38,303 bases of DNA, from NCBI GenBank assembly GCA_000226015.1, contig JH157694.1:612-38914 (forward strand), in the 5' to 3' direction. Origin of the DNA: Mnemiopsis leidyi. Taxonomy: Eukaryota; Ctenophora; Tentaculata; Lobata; Bolinopsidae. The notes beneath the pieces are model-generated. The model was given only the letters and a program-made list of their open reading frames with translations, had not been told where the DNA came from and did not search any database. Positions 10,016-19,933 of the stretch are shown piece after piece; position 1 is the stretch's first letter, and each line of letters starts with the position of its first letter. Made by a program: the position numbers and the translations under genes.

Positions 10016-13000
10016 TTCAGCGGAGCAGCTGCCCGAATTTCAAGAGTGACGTACAGACGGAGGTAGTGCCAGCTGGACACGTCCTATCTCACCAGATAAC
10101 AGGACTCAAGAAGGGAGTTTGTTGTTACTTCACCGTCCAGGCAGGGAACATCAAGGGTTTCGGGGCTCCTTCTCCTGTCCTGAGGTATGTTATTGGTTTT
10201 GGCAATCTGCATGTTTGTTTGTCTATAGTCTATGAGTTTGTTAGTTATTTTGTTTCTTTGTTATTTATTAACTTGCTTTTTCGTTTGTTTGTTTGATTTT
10301 CACTTTGTAAGTATTTTTGTGTTACTTTTTCTATACTTAATATTCGCTCGTGTGTCCTTATCACATGTGCCAGGTACCTACATGCTTCTTATTTTCCTGC
10401 CTGTTTGATAATACAGTTGATCATGATCCCTCCCCTCAGATGCACACCATCCCACTGGTCGGATGCCGCACCCCCTACAGATCCTCTCACCCACCAGAGC
10501 AAATGTTCCAACCTCCTCTCCGATCTCCGTACCAACTTCAACTATCTCTTTCCCTCTTTGCTCTCCCACACGCCTTCCAAATGTAAACCTCGCAATAAGA
10601 GCCTCAGTAGAATCTTCACTACACCTAAATTTGTGAAGAATTTAAACAGGTGAGTTTAAGTAACCAAATATAAAACACGCACACTCATTTTTGCAGTGTC
10701 ACGCTGGCACTTTTCCACGCATTGCCGTGTCAAATTACAATACAGCCGTTGTAAACTTTCCACGCTCCCAGCTTGATTATAACGATTCAAACTGACAAAC
10801 TCAATTGCACATTCCACGGCACACACGTGTTTGACACGGAGCCAATTTGAAACTAAACTGCCCAATGCGCACCTCTCGCCCTAATCACGTGACAAGACGT
10901 CACGATCTGTTAGCGCCAATCACGAGCAAGGATCACGCGCTTCTCTCCAATCGGAACACTATTTACATCACGTGACAAACAGAGACAACCTAATTGGACG
11001 TTATTATTCGTGGTGTTTTATATAGAATAAAGACTTGCACTGGGAGCTTATCAAAAATAACACACTCCCTCGCTTCGCTCGGTCGTGTGTTATTTATGAA
11101 TAATAAACTCGCTTACAGCTCGTTTATTATTCAAACATAACGAGCGCTACGCGCCCGTTATGTTATAAGATAATCCCCGGCGTGCGCATCTTTATTCTAT
11201 ATATAGAAGGAACGCTATCAATTTGATGATTTGGAGTTGGAACAACTAGGAAAATATTTCAAATCTCTGCAGTATCCGTCAGGAATTAGTTGTATTGTGA
11301 TTTTTAAATTATTTCAGATCCCTCTACTTATCAGTGGTACACTGTACTCAAAATGGAAAAGTTTTGTTGACAGACTTTGATAAATTACCAACAATTGAGG
11401 TGAGATTTAATATTCTCAAACCGTGAATAAGTCATTAAGGGCCGAAACACACTGTTCGCCTGTAAACCACCTCCATGGAGAAATTCAAAATTTTCCACGG
11501 ATACAAAATTAAACCCTTATATCGCACCCTGGAATAAATCTTCTCCCTTCTCCTCTTGAGCCTAACAAAACTATAGCTCCCTGGTCCCCACAGGTGGAGG
11601 ACCTCGTGACGGCTCCCTCCGCCGAGACAGAACTATTGTGGCTGTTCAAACACGCCCTGGCTGGCTGGCCTTCTACTCGGGAGTTGCGGGAAGAGTTGGC
11701 TCCTCATGAAGGAGTCGGTGGAATAGGACTCAGATACAAACTTCTATCTGCTGCTATATACCTCCAGGTTGGTTGTAATCGCTTTTTATCATGGGTTGGT
11801 TTTTTGTTTGTCTCTGTACTTTAGTTTTACTAATTCAAAGTGTTGTCTTAAAAGATAACATTAAGTTGAAGACAGTTTTCAGGTGGTGTTTATAAGATAA
11901 TTAACATTTCAGGACTGTTTGAGCTGTACAGATCTGGGGATACCTTACTATCGTCTTGTTAAGAAAAACGGACAACTTCTCATACTCCTGATCAAGACTG
12001 TCGACCCAAGCACACCTCCTTTCGGTGGCATACACTTTCGCAATTTATCAACCTTGACATCAGGAATCGTCCAGCCTAAAGATGCATTCGACATCGCCAA
12101 CCTCAACGCCTCAGACCTCCAGACGGTATACCAACGTTTCGAACAACCCCCGACCTCCGGTTTATTTGTCGGTCTTCTCCTCTTCAAGATGAAGGGAGAG
12201 GAACTGGAGGTGGTGGTAGACAAGTCCTCCCCTCTCCTCCCCCCTCTGGAGTACGTCAGGGAAGTTAGTCACGTGACGCAGGAAGAGTGGGATTGTCTCC
12301 GGGGTATCCAGACTCCTGGGACAGGGAGCAGTGTCCTCAGTAAACAGGTCTCTGCTGCCGCTTGTGCACTTCTCTCGCGGGTCCAGGAGACTGAATCTGA
12401 TATCGACAACTACGCTATCTACACTAAAACTATAATCGAACTGGGAAACACCTCTGTGATATTAATAATCCCGCCCCAAGTTGTAGCTCCGCTAGGGTAT
12501 GATGGAGACATAGACGGTACGATATCAGTCCCACTCCAGAACTACGAGATATTCTTGAACAGAATGTGTCGGGAGGAACTAACTCGGTCGATGTTGCACG
12601 TGACGACCCACATGAACACGTGCCATGCGATCCTGAACCAGATAATCAGACAGACGATCAGCTCGGAGCAGACGGAACAACTCAGACTTTGTCAGGACAA
12701 GCTGAAGGGGATGCACGAGGAGATGTGTGGGGTGTGGTCCGAGTATTGCTTCTTTTCGGGGGTGTTGAGCGAGTGTATGAAGGAGTCTGACCAGTGCGTT
12801 AGGAGCATATCAGATCTGTTGAGATACGCTCCCAATTCCCCCGCCACCTCCATCAGCGACACCCTGACATCAGGAACCGACGGACAAACACACAAACAGT
12901 CCGGGGTCGTCCGGATATACTCGTCCGAGGATGTAGCTGTAATTTCTCCCTGCATCAAGCTGCACATTACACACTCCACCACGTCACGTGACGTCATCAA

Positions 13001-13190
13001 CAGCGTGATCAGGAAGCTGCGTCGTCAGGGAGCAGCAGGACAGCTTGGTCTGGAGGACAGTGATCTGAGTAACCTGGGTCTGGTAGCTAGTGTGAGTAAT
13101 GTGAAACATCACATCCCAGACACAGTTCAGATTCTTCAATTGGGCCAACCTTGGATTAATGCCAAGTTTCATATCAGATACATCAATTGA
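10016..13190 (+). CDS. ANKFN1: ANKFN1 / wide-awake-like protein, 3' five exons (5' partial)
   Basis: Five exons join in phase: 10016-10184, 10440-10649, 11318-11399, 11594-11767 and 11913-13190 (stop TGA at 13188). Each is bounded by AG and GT, for example TTGCAG before 10016 and AG/GTATGT after 10184. The first exon encodes the second half of a fibronectin type III domain (YFTVQAGNIKGFGAPSP). The second ends TTPKFVKNLNR and continues SLYLSVVHCTQNGKVLLTDF. These, with the later GIPYYRLVKKNGQLLILL, match my recollection of ANKFN1 (vertebrates) and wide awake (Drosophila, a clock-output protein affecting neuronal excitability and sleep). The C-terminus, from about VVRIYSSEDVAV, resembles a Ras-association or ubiquitin-like fold. 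The expected ankyrin repeats and first half of the FN3 domain are not recognised in the window; they lie further 5', probably before base 1, which would place the receptor genes inside an intron. The remaining 637 codons look intact. Confidence 0.9.
11019..11203. mobile_element. Foldback MITE-like element with three internal hairpins
   Basis: Terminal inverted repeats of 15 bp, identical in both arms (TATATAGAATAAAGA at 11019-11033; its complement at 11189-11203), bound a 185-bp element with no coding capacity. Inside are three consecutive hairpins: arms 11055-11065/11085-11095, 11098-11108/11122-11132 and 11134-11142/11156-11164. The loops are GC-rich, for example CTCGCTTCGCTCGG. It sits in the intron between the exons ending at 10649 and starting at 11318. 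The class is unknown; the TIR-plus-hairpin structure suggests a non-autonomous DNA transposon. Confidence 0.75.
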
Positions 13191-13494
13191 CTAAGTGTTA
13201 CTGGTACTCAGATTTTTATTAAAGTAGATTATTGAACAATTTTATTTTGATATAATGACATGTTTTGATTTTTTCAATTTTGAATTTGTTTAGATATTAC
13301 ATTTTTTAGCTTAGATTTGGACGTCAATTTTGAGTTAATATGCCGTATTGCGTATTGCAGTTGGTATTGCATTGTGAATATGCTCGATTGCACCACATTT
13401 ATTGAATTCTTAACACTTTTTCTTAACACATTATTCTTATTGCCATTACGAATGCAGTCTTCAACTTGTTTTGTCAACATGAACAGAAACATCG

Positions 13495-13500
13495 AATAAA
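13495..13500 (+). terminator. Probable poly(A) signal of the ANKFN1-like gene
   Basis: Canonical AATAAA about 305 bases after the stop codon. An ATTAAA at 13218-13223, right after the stop, is an alternative. Both are common by chance in AT-rich DNA. Confidence 0.4.
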
Positions 13501-13587
13501 TGATTAAAACAAACTTTTGTTTATAATCAGATACTAACAGTGTACATAATCAATCACGAGTCATTTTTTTGCGATGGTCAACAGGTC

Positions 13588-13696
13588 AAAACCAGCAAAC
13601 TATCGGACTTAAATGACGGTGATGGATTTTACCGGAAAGAGTCTCTTTCCGGTGAAATCCATCGCCGTCATTTAAGTCCGATAGTTTGCTGGTTTT
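13588..13696 (+). repeat. Near-perfect 54-bp-arm palindrome (long hairpin)
   Basis: The arms 13588-13641 and 13643-13696 are reverse complements at 52 of 54 positions, with one central base (T13642). The two exceptions (T13630/G13654 and T13620/G13664) would be U-G wobble pairs in an RNA read from the + strand, so such a transcript can pair along its whole length. It lies just past the poly(A) signal of the ANKFN1-like gene, same strand. There is no coding sense and no clear target-site duplication. It may be a recent template-switch inverted duplication, a foldback element, or a source of double-stranded RNA. Confidence 0.9.
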
Positions 13697-14026
13697 TAAT
13701 TTCCTTCAAATTTAGGGTTGATTTATGAAATGTCTAAATTTATCAGGAGGTGAAATTCTGATCACAGAACAGATCTGACCCGCGTAATAGTAATACTTTT
13801 CGATAAGATAGGTATCATTCAGACCGTATTAGTCGGAATGTTTAAGTCTTACCCCCAACCGCTAACTTGTTTTGTGCCTCCAATCAAGTAGGGTAGCTGG
13901 TAGAGTACTGTAAGCTACAACTACAAGTACCATCTTACATCTATAGTTAGTGGCATTAGTCAGCTCAGCTCATTCTGATTCGGCGATTTACCTGTTTTGT
14001 TGAAGTTGAACTAAGTTCTCTTTGTT

Positions 14027-14455
14027 CTAATTCCGGGTACTAATTTAAATTATGGCAAATACCGTCAAGATTGTCAATGTCAGTGTTCTTAGTGGAATTG
14101 ATGAGGGTTGATGAGCATGTATTTGTAATGATTAATGATTTATCGGACAGTTTCCCTATTTTTCCCTTCGTGATCGTCCGGCTTACAAAACGTCACATTG
14201 TCCTACCATATGTTATTATGCCGTGTATGCTGTCATTTTGACTGTATAGTACTGCAACAGTCCATCACATGGTGGTATGGAAAAAGTGACAATATACTTA
14301 TAGCCAACTGGAATGATTTTTGCGTCTGGAATATTAACAATGTACTTGGTCACGGGAAACGTTCATGCAAATCTGACATTGAAATTCTGACTGTGGTTCA
14401 ATTACTTATGCCCTTAGTCGCAGCTCTATTTCTAATCGTTATCAGTATCAAGTAA
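14027..14455 (+). pseudogene. Decayed third copy of the intronless GPCR family
   Basis: Fragments in shifting frames align in order with TM3 to TM5 of the receptors at 5452 and 8006. ATGGCAAATACC...TCAATGTCAGTGTTCTTAG matches the TM3 DNA of the receptors. IYRTVSLFFPF near 14139 matches IYRTISLSLPF. QQSITWWYGKSDN followed by FCVWNI matches QQSFPWWFGRSYI followed by ICMWNL, and FLIVISI near 14430 matches FPIVIS in TM5. Stops and frameshifts interrupt it, and TM1-TM2 and TM6-TM7 are not recognisable. Orientation is the same as the intact copies, but it lies on the far side of the ANKFN1 3' exons. Confidence 0.85.
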
Positions 14456-15174
14456 TAGTATCGCTTTAAAATGATTTTGAAATAGCAAATGTAAATTGTA
14501 AAGCTAAACAGTGGATTAGTTTATCATTTAATCATACTAAAAATCACAATGGCCAGAAAATATTATACAGTTCTGATATGATAGATCGAGTAAATTGGCA
14601 TCTAAAAGTTGAATATTCATAGCCTGCATGATTAAAGTTTTATTATAGTAATTTTGTTTAATATCTTAACCGAGTACTATTGCTGGGTTAAAACTACAAA
14701 TGACAATGCAGTATTTTAATCTTGGAAAAACATGTAGAAGTGTTTTTCGTACCTAGAAGTATAAGACTCTCAATAAATCCTCATAAAAGGAGGAAAGAAA
14801 AATATATAGAATAGCCTTTAAACTAAGGGTTCAGGCCAAACTATTCCAATTGAATCATAGTTCCTCTTTTTAATAAACTATCTACAAGTACAAGTATAAA
14901 ATGCATCATTTCAAAGTATAACCATAACTTAAAGAATTAAGCTATAAGTCGCTAACCGATATCTAATTCTAAATTTTAGTCCCCAATTTTGCCATTACCG
15001 TGGGGCCGGTATTCATCATCATGCAATTAAACATTGATTTAAATTTAAATCACCCTTGACACACGATCAACGTGCTTGGAAAATCAAAATACGAATGTAA
15101 ATTTAACTTCATGGAACTGGTGGCATAAGACTGACTTAACTATGCAAATCAGTCACATCAGTCAGATTAGGTTC
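14456..15174. other. AT-rich non-coding stretch
   Basis: Nothing coding seen. It contains a perfect 18-bp AT palindrome, TGATTTAAATTTAAATCA, near 15036-15053. TM6-TM7 of the receptor relic would be expected at its start but could not be recognised. Confidence 0.4.
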
Positions 15175-15383
15175 CCGTCGTTCTGCCCCAGAACATCGTG
15201 CCCCACAACAGTTTTCCCGCATATTTGGCCCCAGCGACCCTTACCCAAACCATAACCCTAACCCAAACCATAACCCTGCACCCTAACCCTTACGAAGTTG
15301 TCTTTTGTGGAGCAGGGCATCACTGGGGCAAAATCTCAGGGTTAAAGTGCTCTGGGGCACGATGTTCTCGGGCAGGACGTCGG
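15175..15383. mobile_element. Short inverted-repeat element with telomere-like core
   Basis: Imperfect inverted arms of about 32 bp (15175-15206 and 15351-15383) share GAGAACATCGTGCCCCA / CAGAACATCGTGCCCCA when one arm is complemented. Between them, 15238-15295 holds repeats close to CCCTAACC and CCATAACC, resembling degenerate animal telomere repeat. It is non-coding, about 209 bp, and MITE-like or foldback in form. It lies about 500 bp beyond the 3' end of the dioxygenase gene. Confidence 0.65.
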
Positions 15384-15894
15384 CCACCGTCAGATTACGT
15401 CACAAGCTGAATGTAAAACATGATGCTAGTCATACTGTGCAGACTAGTCTTTCATTTTCATTAAATCACTCGCCCAAAAATGAACTTATAGCATTACTAT
15501 TAGTTATACGTGATTTCAGTTTTCTGACGTTCCCTTGAAGTTGAATCTAAATCAAATATCTGTCTTGTGGCTGTTCTTATAGTTCTAACTTTATTATTAT
15601 AACACACTACCCTTGGCCTTACCCTACCCCAGGGGTCATTCCTATAGGGGAATTTGAAATAAACATGAACAATTTATCGATTGCTGATAATATGGATTGT
15701 GGATAACTTACTTTAAAAAATTTTTGGATTTGGAAATGAGGAAGCTTTAAATTTGGGCAAGTGATTTAGTACGACCCCATTGCACATGATTTACACAAAA
15801 TCAACTCAACATATTACTAGTCATATCACACTGTAGAATGGTTATTTTCATAATGAGTAGTCAGAATCGGCACATCATGAGTCGTGTGACAAGA
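15384..15894. other. 3' flank of the dioxygenase gene
   Basis: Non-coding. On the - strand the 3' UTR and poly(A) site of the dioxygenase should fall here. No other feature seen. Confidence 0.4.
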
Positions 15895-18345
15895 TCAATT
15901 GAGAGAATGAGGGTGAAGCAGAAGTGGCTCGTCTCGGTGAAGTTGTATCACCTGCCACGGTCCGAATGTTTTGTGACTTTTTCCCGTTTCTGTCTCTACT
16001 CCCGACAGCGACTTTGATATGTCCGCGTGAAACCTGGGGCCAGGCGAAGATTTAAATTTATGTTTTTAATTTTATAGTTGTGTGAACTAAGTTAAGAATT
16101 GTAATCGAAGACAAAAGATGTTGATCGAATTGGTGAAGTCAGAAGTTTTCACAGTGATACCCGATTCTCGTTAGAACGGTAGACAGATATGAATATAATC
16201 TTGTCAAGTCAAGTCAGAAGTATCACCATCAATTTATGTATGTAATTTAAATTAGCAACTGTAATCAAGGCTCCTTGGCCTTCCACTTCCAGAGAGACGT
16301 ATCAATACTTAAACTTTAACTTATCCTAACTAATACTAGTAGGTCAGTAGGAACTGAGAATCACTGCTATAACTTACGCTAGAAGTAGATAAAAGTCACT
16401 ACTATAACTAATGGCATTGGCAATGCTCTAAATACGACCAAAGAAAAACTATTAGTATTAACTAATATCAAAACTAACACTTATACTAACTATGAATCAC
16501 TAGGAGTACTAACTTATGTAAATTCGAACTAAGGACCACTACTTACGATGGGTTGAAGAAGAAAGGAGTAGAGTATCTATCTGTCTTAATATCAATGACA
16601 CGATGTCTGAGGGGAGGAAGCTTCCCGTCGCTCAGTTCCTCTATCAGCTGCCCCGACATTACCAGCAGGCTACCCATCACTGAAGGAACATCGTACCATT
16701 TATCTTTGTAGAGCGCCTGAGGTTGGAGTTGTACATTTCATCGTGACAAGCCTGCAAATATTCTTCCCAATAATTGGCATATAATTAGAATCTTTACAGG
16801 CTTGTAATGAAGCTAATCACGACGATTACAATTTCCTGACCTTATTTAGTAATAGTAACAATTTTCGTAGAAGTATAACTGGAAATGACGATTTCTGTAA
16901 GTTATAACTTACTATATACTGTAAGTTATAACTTTCTGTATAACTTACTATATAGTACCTGAAGTCCCCCATTAGAGTAGGTAGCGAGAAGGGTAACAGT
17001 GGTGTCTACATGTGAGGGTATCGACAGATCTCTTCCGTCCTCTGCCTTCATGGCGTATCCAGAGTCTGATTTGTATATCACTTTGTTATCCCTGCAATAT
17101 ACGCCATGGTTTGAACTGACTTTTTGTTTCCATTAGCCTTTTTCTTCATAATTATTTGATCTCAAAATTAAGCCGCTGAAATACCGCTGTACCATCACAG
17201 TTAATTCTGATTAATGTAAGAAATTACTTTCGCTGTTTTCTTTACTTAAAAGTACTTACTTCTCCTCCCGTTCTGTGTATTTCTTCAGATAAAAGCTTGA
17301 AAACTCGGCTTCCTTAAAAAGATCCACGAACTGAGGATAGTCCAGACCTGCCGCTATCTCCGCCACCAACTTTCGGGCCAGCTTCATTCTGATGTTGAAG
17401 CCATTCCGGAGTACAGCTTGGAAGCTTTCACCGTCAGGTTTTAAATCAGCGTCTTCCGGCCATACGTTTGGTTCCCTGGACAGAGGTCATGAATTACTTA
17501 AATCGTAGCATTAGTATTACAATCATTTTTATTCAACAATTTATATTGTTTGAAGATTTGAATTAAAGATTGTTATTTAATGATTATCATGTACTGCCAG
17601 CAGCCAGATAGCAGATCCTACTGACTGTGCTATTTCCGACTCCTACCTCGCAATGTACTCAGCTCTACACGACACATCGTCAAGCTTGATATCCCTTTTC
17701 TCGTACTGACCAATGCTAAACACTTCCTCAATCGGCTGCCCCTCTGAGCTTTTCGTACATCCGTACCCTGGAAAGTAGGTACCACTATAAGTATAAGTTA
17801 TAACTATAAGTTTAGGTAGATATAGTAAGGTACTTATAGTTGTACTTATAGTGAGGTACTTATACTTCTACTTTTAGCAAGGTATTACTATTAACACTTA
17901 TAGTCATACTTAAATTTTTTAGCGAATAAACACCGGGCATATTTGATCATCATGATCTGTGTCACGATTGGACAACTAATCAGGATCTGCATTTTTAGTT
18001 TCTCAATCTCACACAAAGATAATTTCATTCACAAAAAAGGAACTCGGAAATAGACAGCTATAATTGCTATTTAATAAGTTGTAAACCTCTAAGCACGTTG
18101 GAATTCCTAGGATTGTGCTTAACCGACCCGTACTTCTCCTTCACCCCCTGGGGCTGATTGAAGAAGGTCTCCATAACCGCCACCTCTCCCAGAGGATCAA
18201 AATGTGGTATATTTACTATGTAGAAGAAGGAGTAGTCCTGCATGGCCCGTAGGATTTCTTCCCTCGCTCCTCCGTTCATTATTTTTGTGTAATCCAGTTT
18301 CGGGGCGTACAGAAGAGGGTTCTCTGAAGTGTCCTTGAAGACCAT
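15895..18345 (-). CDS. Isopenicillin-N-synthase-like Fe(II)/2OG dioxygenase, complete, six exons
   Basis: Six exons join in phase into 1038 bases (345 aa): 18345-18087, 17767-17647, 17475-17260, 17091-16959, 16716-16547 and 16033-15895 (stop TGA). Splice sites are GT-AG. Exon 1 carries the DIOX_N-type N-terminus (YSFFYIVNIP, NVLRG). Exon 3 begins EPNVWPEDAD, the EPNxWP signature of this family. Exon 4 holds the first two iron ligands in SHVDTTVTLLA (HxD); exon 5 holds the distal His in RHRV and the RxS co-substrate motif in DRYSTPFFF. The last exon begins FHADISKSLSG. All catalytic residues are present, and the length matches isopenicillin N synthase (about 331 aa). The enzyme should be a cytosolic non-haem iron oxidase using O2 and probably 2-oxoglutarate; the substrate is unknown. 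Start: ATG 18345, GAAGAAATGG; an acceptor-like CAG 12 bases upstream suggests an additional 5' exon, possibly untranslated. Confidence 0.9.
16897..16957. repeat. Palindromic repeat of splice-site-like GTAAGTTATAACTTAC
   Basis: The 16-bp perfect palindrome GTAAGTTATAACTTAC (16897-16912) recurs in part at 16921-16934, with TAACTTACTATATA between and after. It occupies the first 60 bases of the dioxygenase intron whose donor is at 16958, so the transcript carries several extra GTAAGT (5' splice consensus) copies just after the true donor. Related TATAAGT-type repeats fill the intron at 17785-17900. Confidence 0.7.
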
Positions 18346-18363
18346 TTCTTCTCTATCCTGGGG

Positions 18364-19606
18364 GCTGGATCATAACAGAATGGCAAGTTGTAATGGCTTG
18401 ACTGCAAATAATTGGCAAAAAGAAAGTAGTGGAGCAATTCTCAAAGTAGAATGTTATGATTTTTATATAATCAATTCAGTTAAATTTTTATGCTTTTAAT
18501 TTTTTCTGTTGTGGTTTGTCACATTCATATTCATGAATCCTATCAAATACATACAATACATGATATCAGAAACTTAACAGATTCAAAGCGCTACAATGAC
18601 AATGAATCAGCGAGCTGTAATTTAAAATAAATTGCAAAGCAGGCGAAAGTATCTCATTCCTCATCTTTGTCCGAGAATCAAATTAATTTATCTGAGCAAG
18701 ATTAATGAGGTATGGAAATCAATCTCGGCAAGCTAACTTTTAGCGATATGCAAATGTTGCAAAATTTATCAGAGAAATGTTGAAATTTTTGAACATTTGG
18801 TTGGTTTATTCTTCTTGCTCTCATTAACTTGCGATAACAAGCTTACAAAGTAAAATTATCGTGACCTAACGGCAATAAACGAACGGTTCTGTTGGAACAA
18901 CGTGGGAATATATCTTGATTTTAAGTCAAATTGACATAGTTGGCTCATTTGAATGTTCGAACAACGTAGAAGATAATCAATAACATCGTCAATTATGCGA
19001 GATATTCTGCTATGATCTCTGATTTCTATATGATGAGGTGCGCCAAGAAACGGTTGCTTGGTCGGCTTCAGATACGAATGAGTCTGATTAATTCGTTACA
19101 ATAACTCATTACTTTGTAAGTTGGTTGTAAGCTCAGCTCCTGCATCGTCAATATCGGACACTGCAAGTGACAAAAAACCTGGTATAAGAATAAAAAAGTT
19201 AACAACCTTACAGTGGCGATTAACGGCTTAAACTTGAAGCCGAATTAGATAAATTGTGAGAGGTAGAACTGGAAGCAACTTCTTATAAATTACAGCTGTG
19301 TGTCGTAACAGTTGACAGGCGATCCAGGCACTATTAACACACACAATTCAGCTTGCCGGATACATTAAAAGATTAGTGCTCTGCAACAATCTGACGTCAA
19401 GTTAATATAGTCAACAATCAAAAATTCCTCTTAGTACACTTAAGGCATACAGTATAGAGATACTTATGGGGCATTGTGGAGTTGATTTAGAGTTTAGATG
19501 GTTTGTTTTTGCCCAGTGATTCGCTCATTATATTCTCAATTCTTAAATTCTAGGAAGGGCGAGCAGTTAACAGGATTTTAAGGAGGATATTTGGAGCAGG
19601 AAAACT
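18364..19606. other. Intergenic stretch between two divergent genes
   Basis: No exon supported. It lies between the 5' end of the dioxygenase (- strand) and the putative secreted peptide (+ strand), so it should contain promoters for both, but no clear core promoter element stands out in the AT-rich background. Confidence 0.4.
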
Positions 19607-19933
19607 ATGAACTTTTTGATAGTTCTAATTCTTGTTCCCACAATAGCTGCAGTAAAAGATAAATTACGATTTATCTCAACCTGTCGACATTGCACGTTTG
19701 GCGATATATTTATCGCAGTACTGCAGGTAAGATTCCTAGCATTTTTGGTGGATTAGGGTGATCAGTACTTTGCCCTGATTCTGATTTCGGAGAGCGTCTG
19801 TTGGGATCGATTTTTTAATTTTGTGACTTTCAAAGAAGAAAAAACTTATCAATTCTTATTGTAGGCTTACAACCTACCGTCATCGCTTCGCGCGCGTCAC
19901 ACCTGCTCCTCGAGGACGCGCATCGCCCGTTAA
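19607..19933 (+). CDS. Putative small secreted peptide, two exons (62 aa)
   Basis: Exon 1 (19607-19726) encodes 40 residues starting MNFLIVLILVPTIAA, a good signal peptide with a likely cut after the Ala pair, followed by VKDKLRFISTCRHC. It ends exactly at CTGCAG/GTAAGA, a strong donor. The first downstream acceptor in phase (TTATTGTAG at 19864) opens an exon (19865-19933) of 22 residues rich in Arg (LRARHTCSS, RTRIAR), then TAA. Together they give a 62-aa product with three Cys and several basic pairs, which would suit a secreted regulatory or defence peptide. Exon 2 is unusually CpG-rich and might be part of a repeat, so exon 1 may use another downstream exon. No family recognised. Confidence 0.45.

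Noticed and set aside
17770-17785. Alternative acceptor at TATAG/TGGTACC for the second dioxygenase exon, giving GTYFPGYG
   Set aside because: It breaks phase with the preceding donor at 18087/18086. The acceptor at TTTCCAG/GGTACGG (exon from 17767) keeps phase through to the stop.
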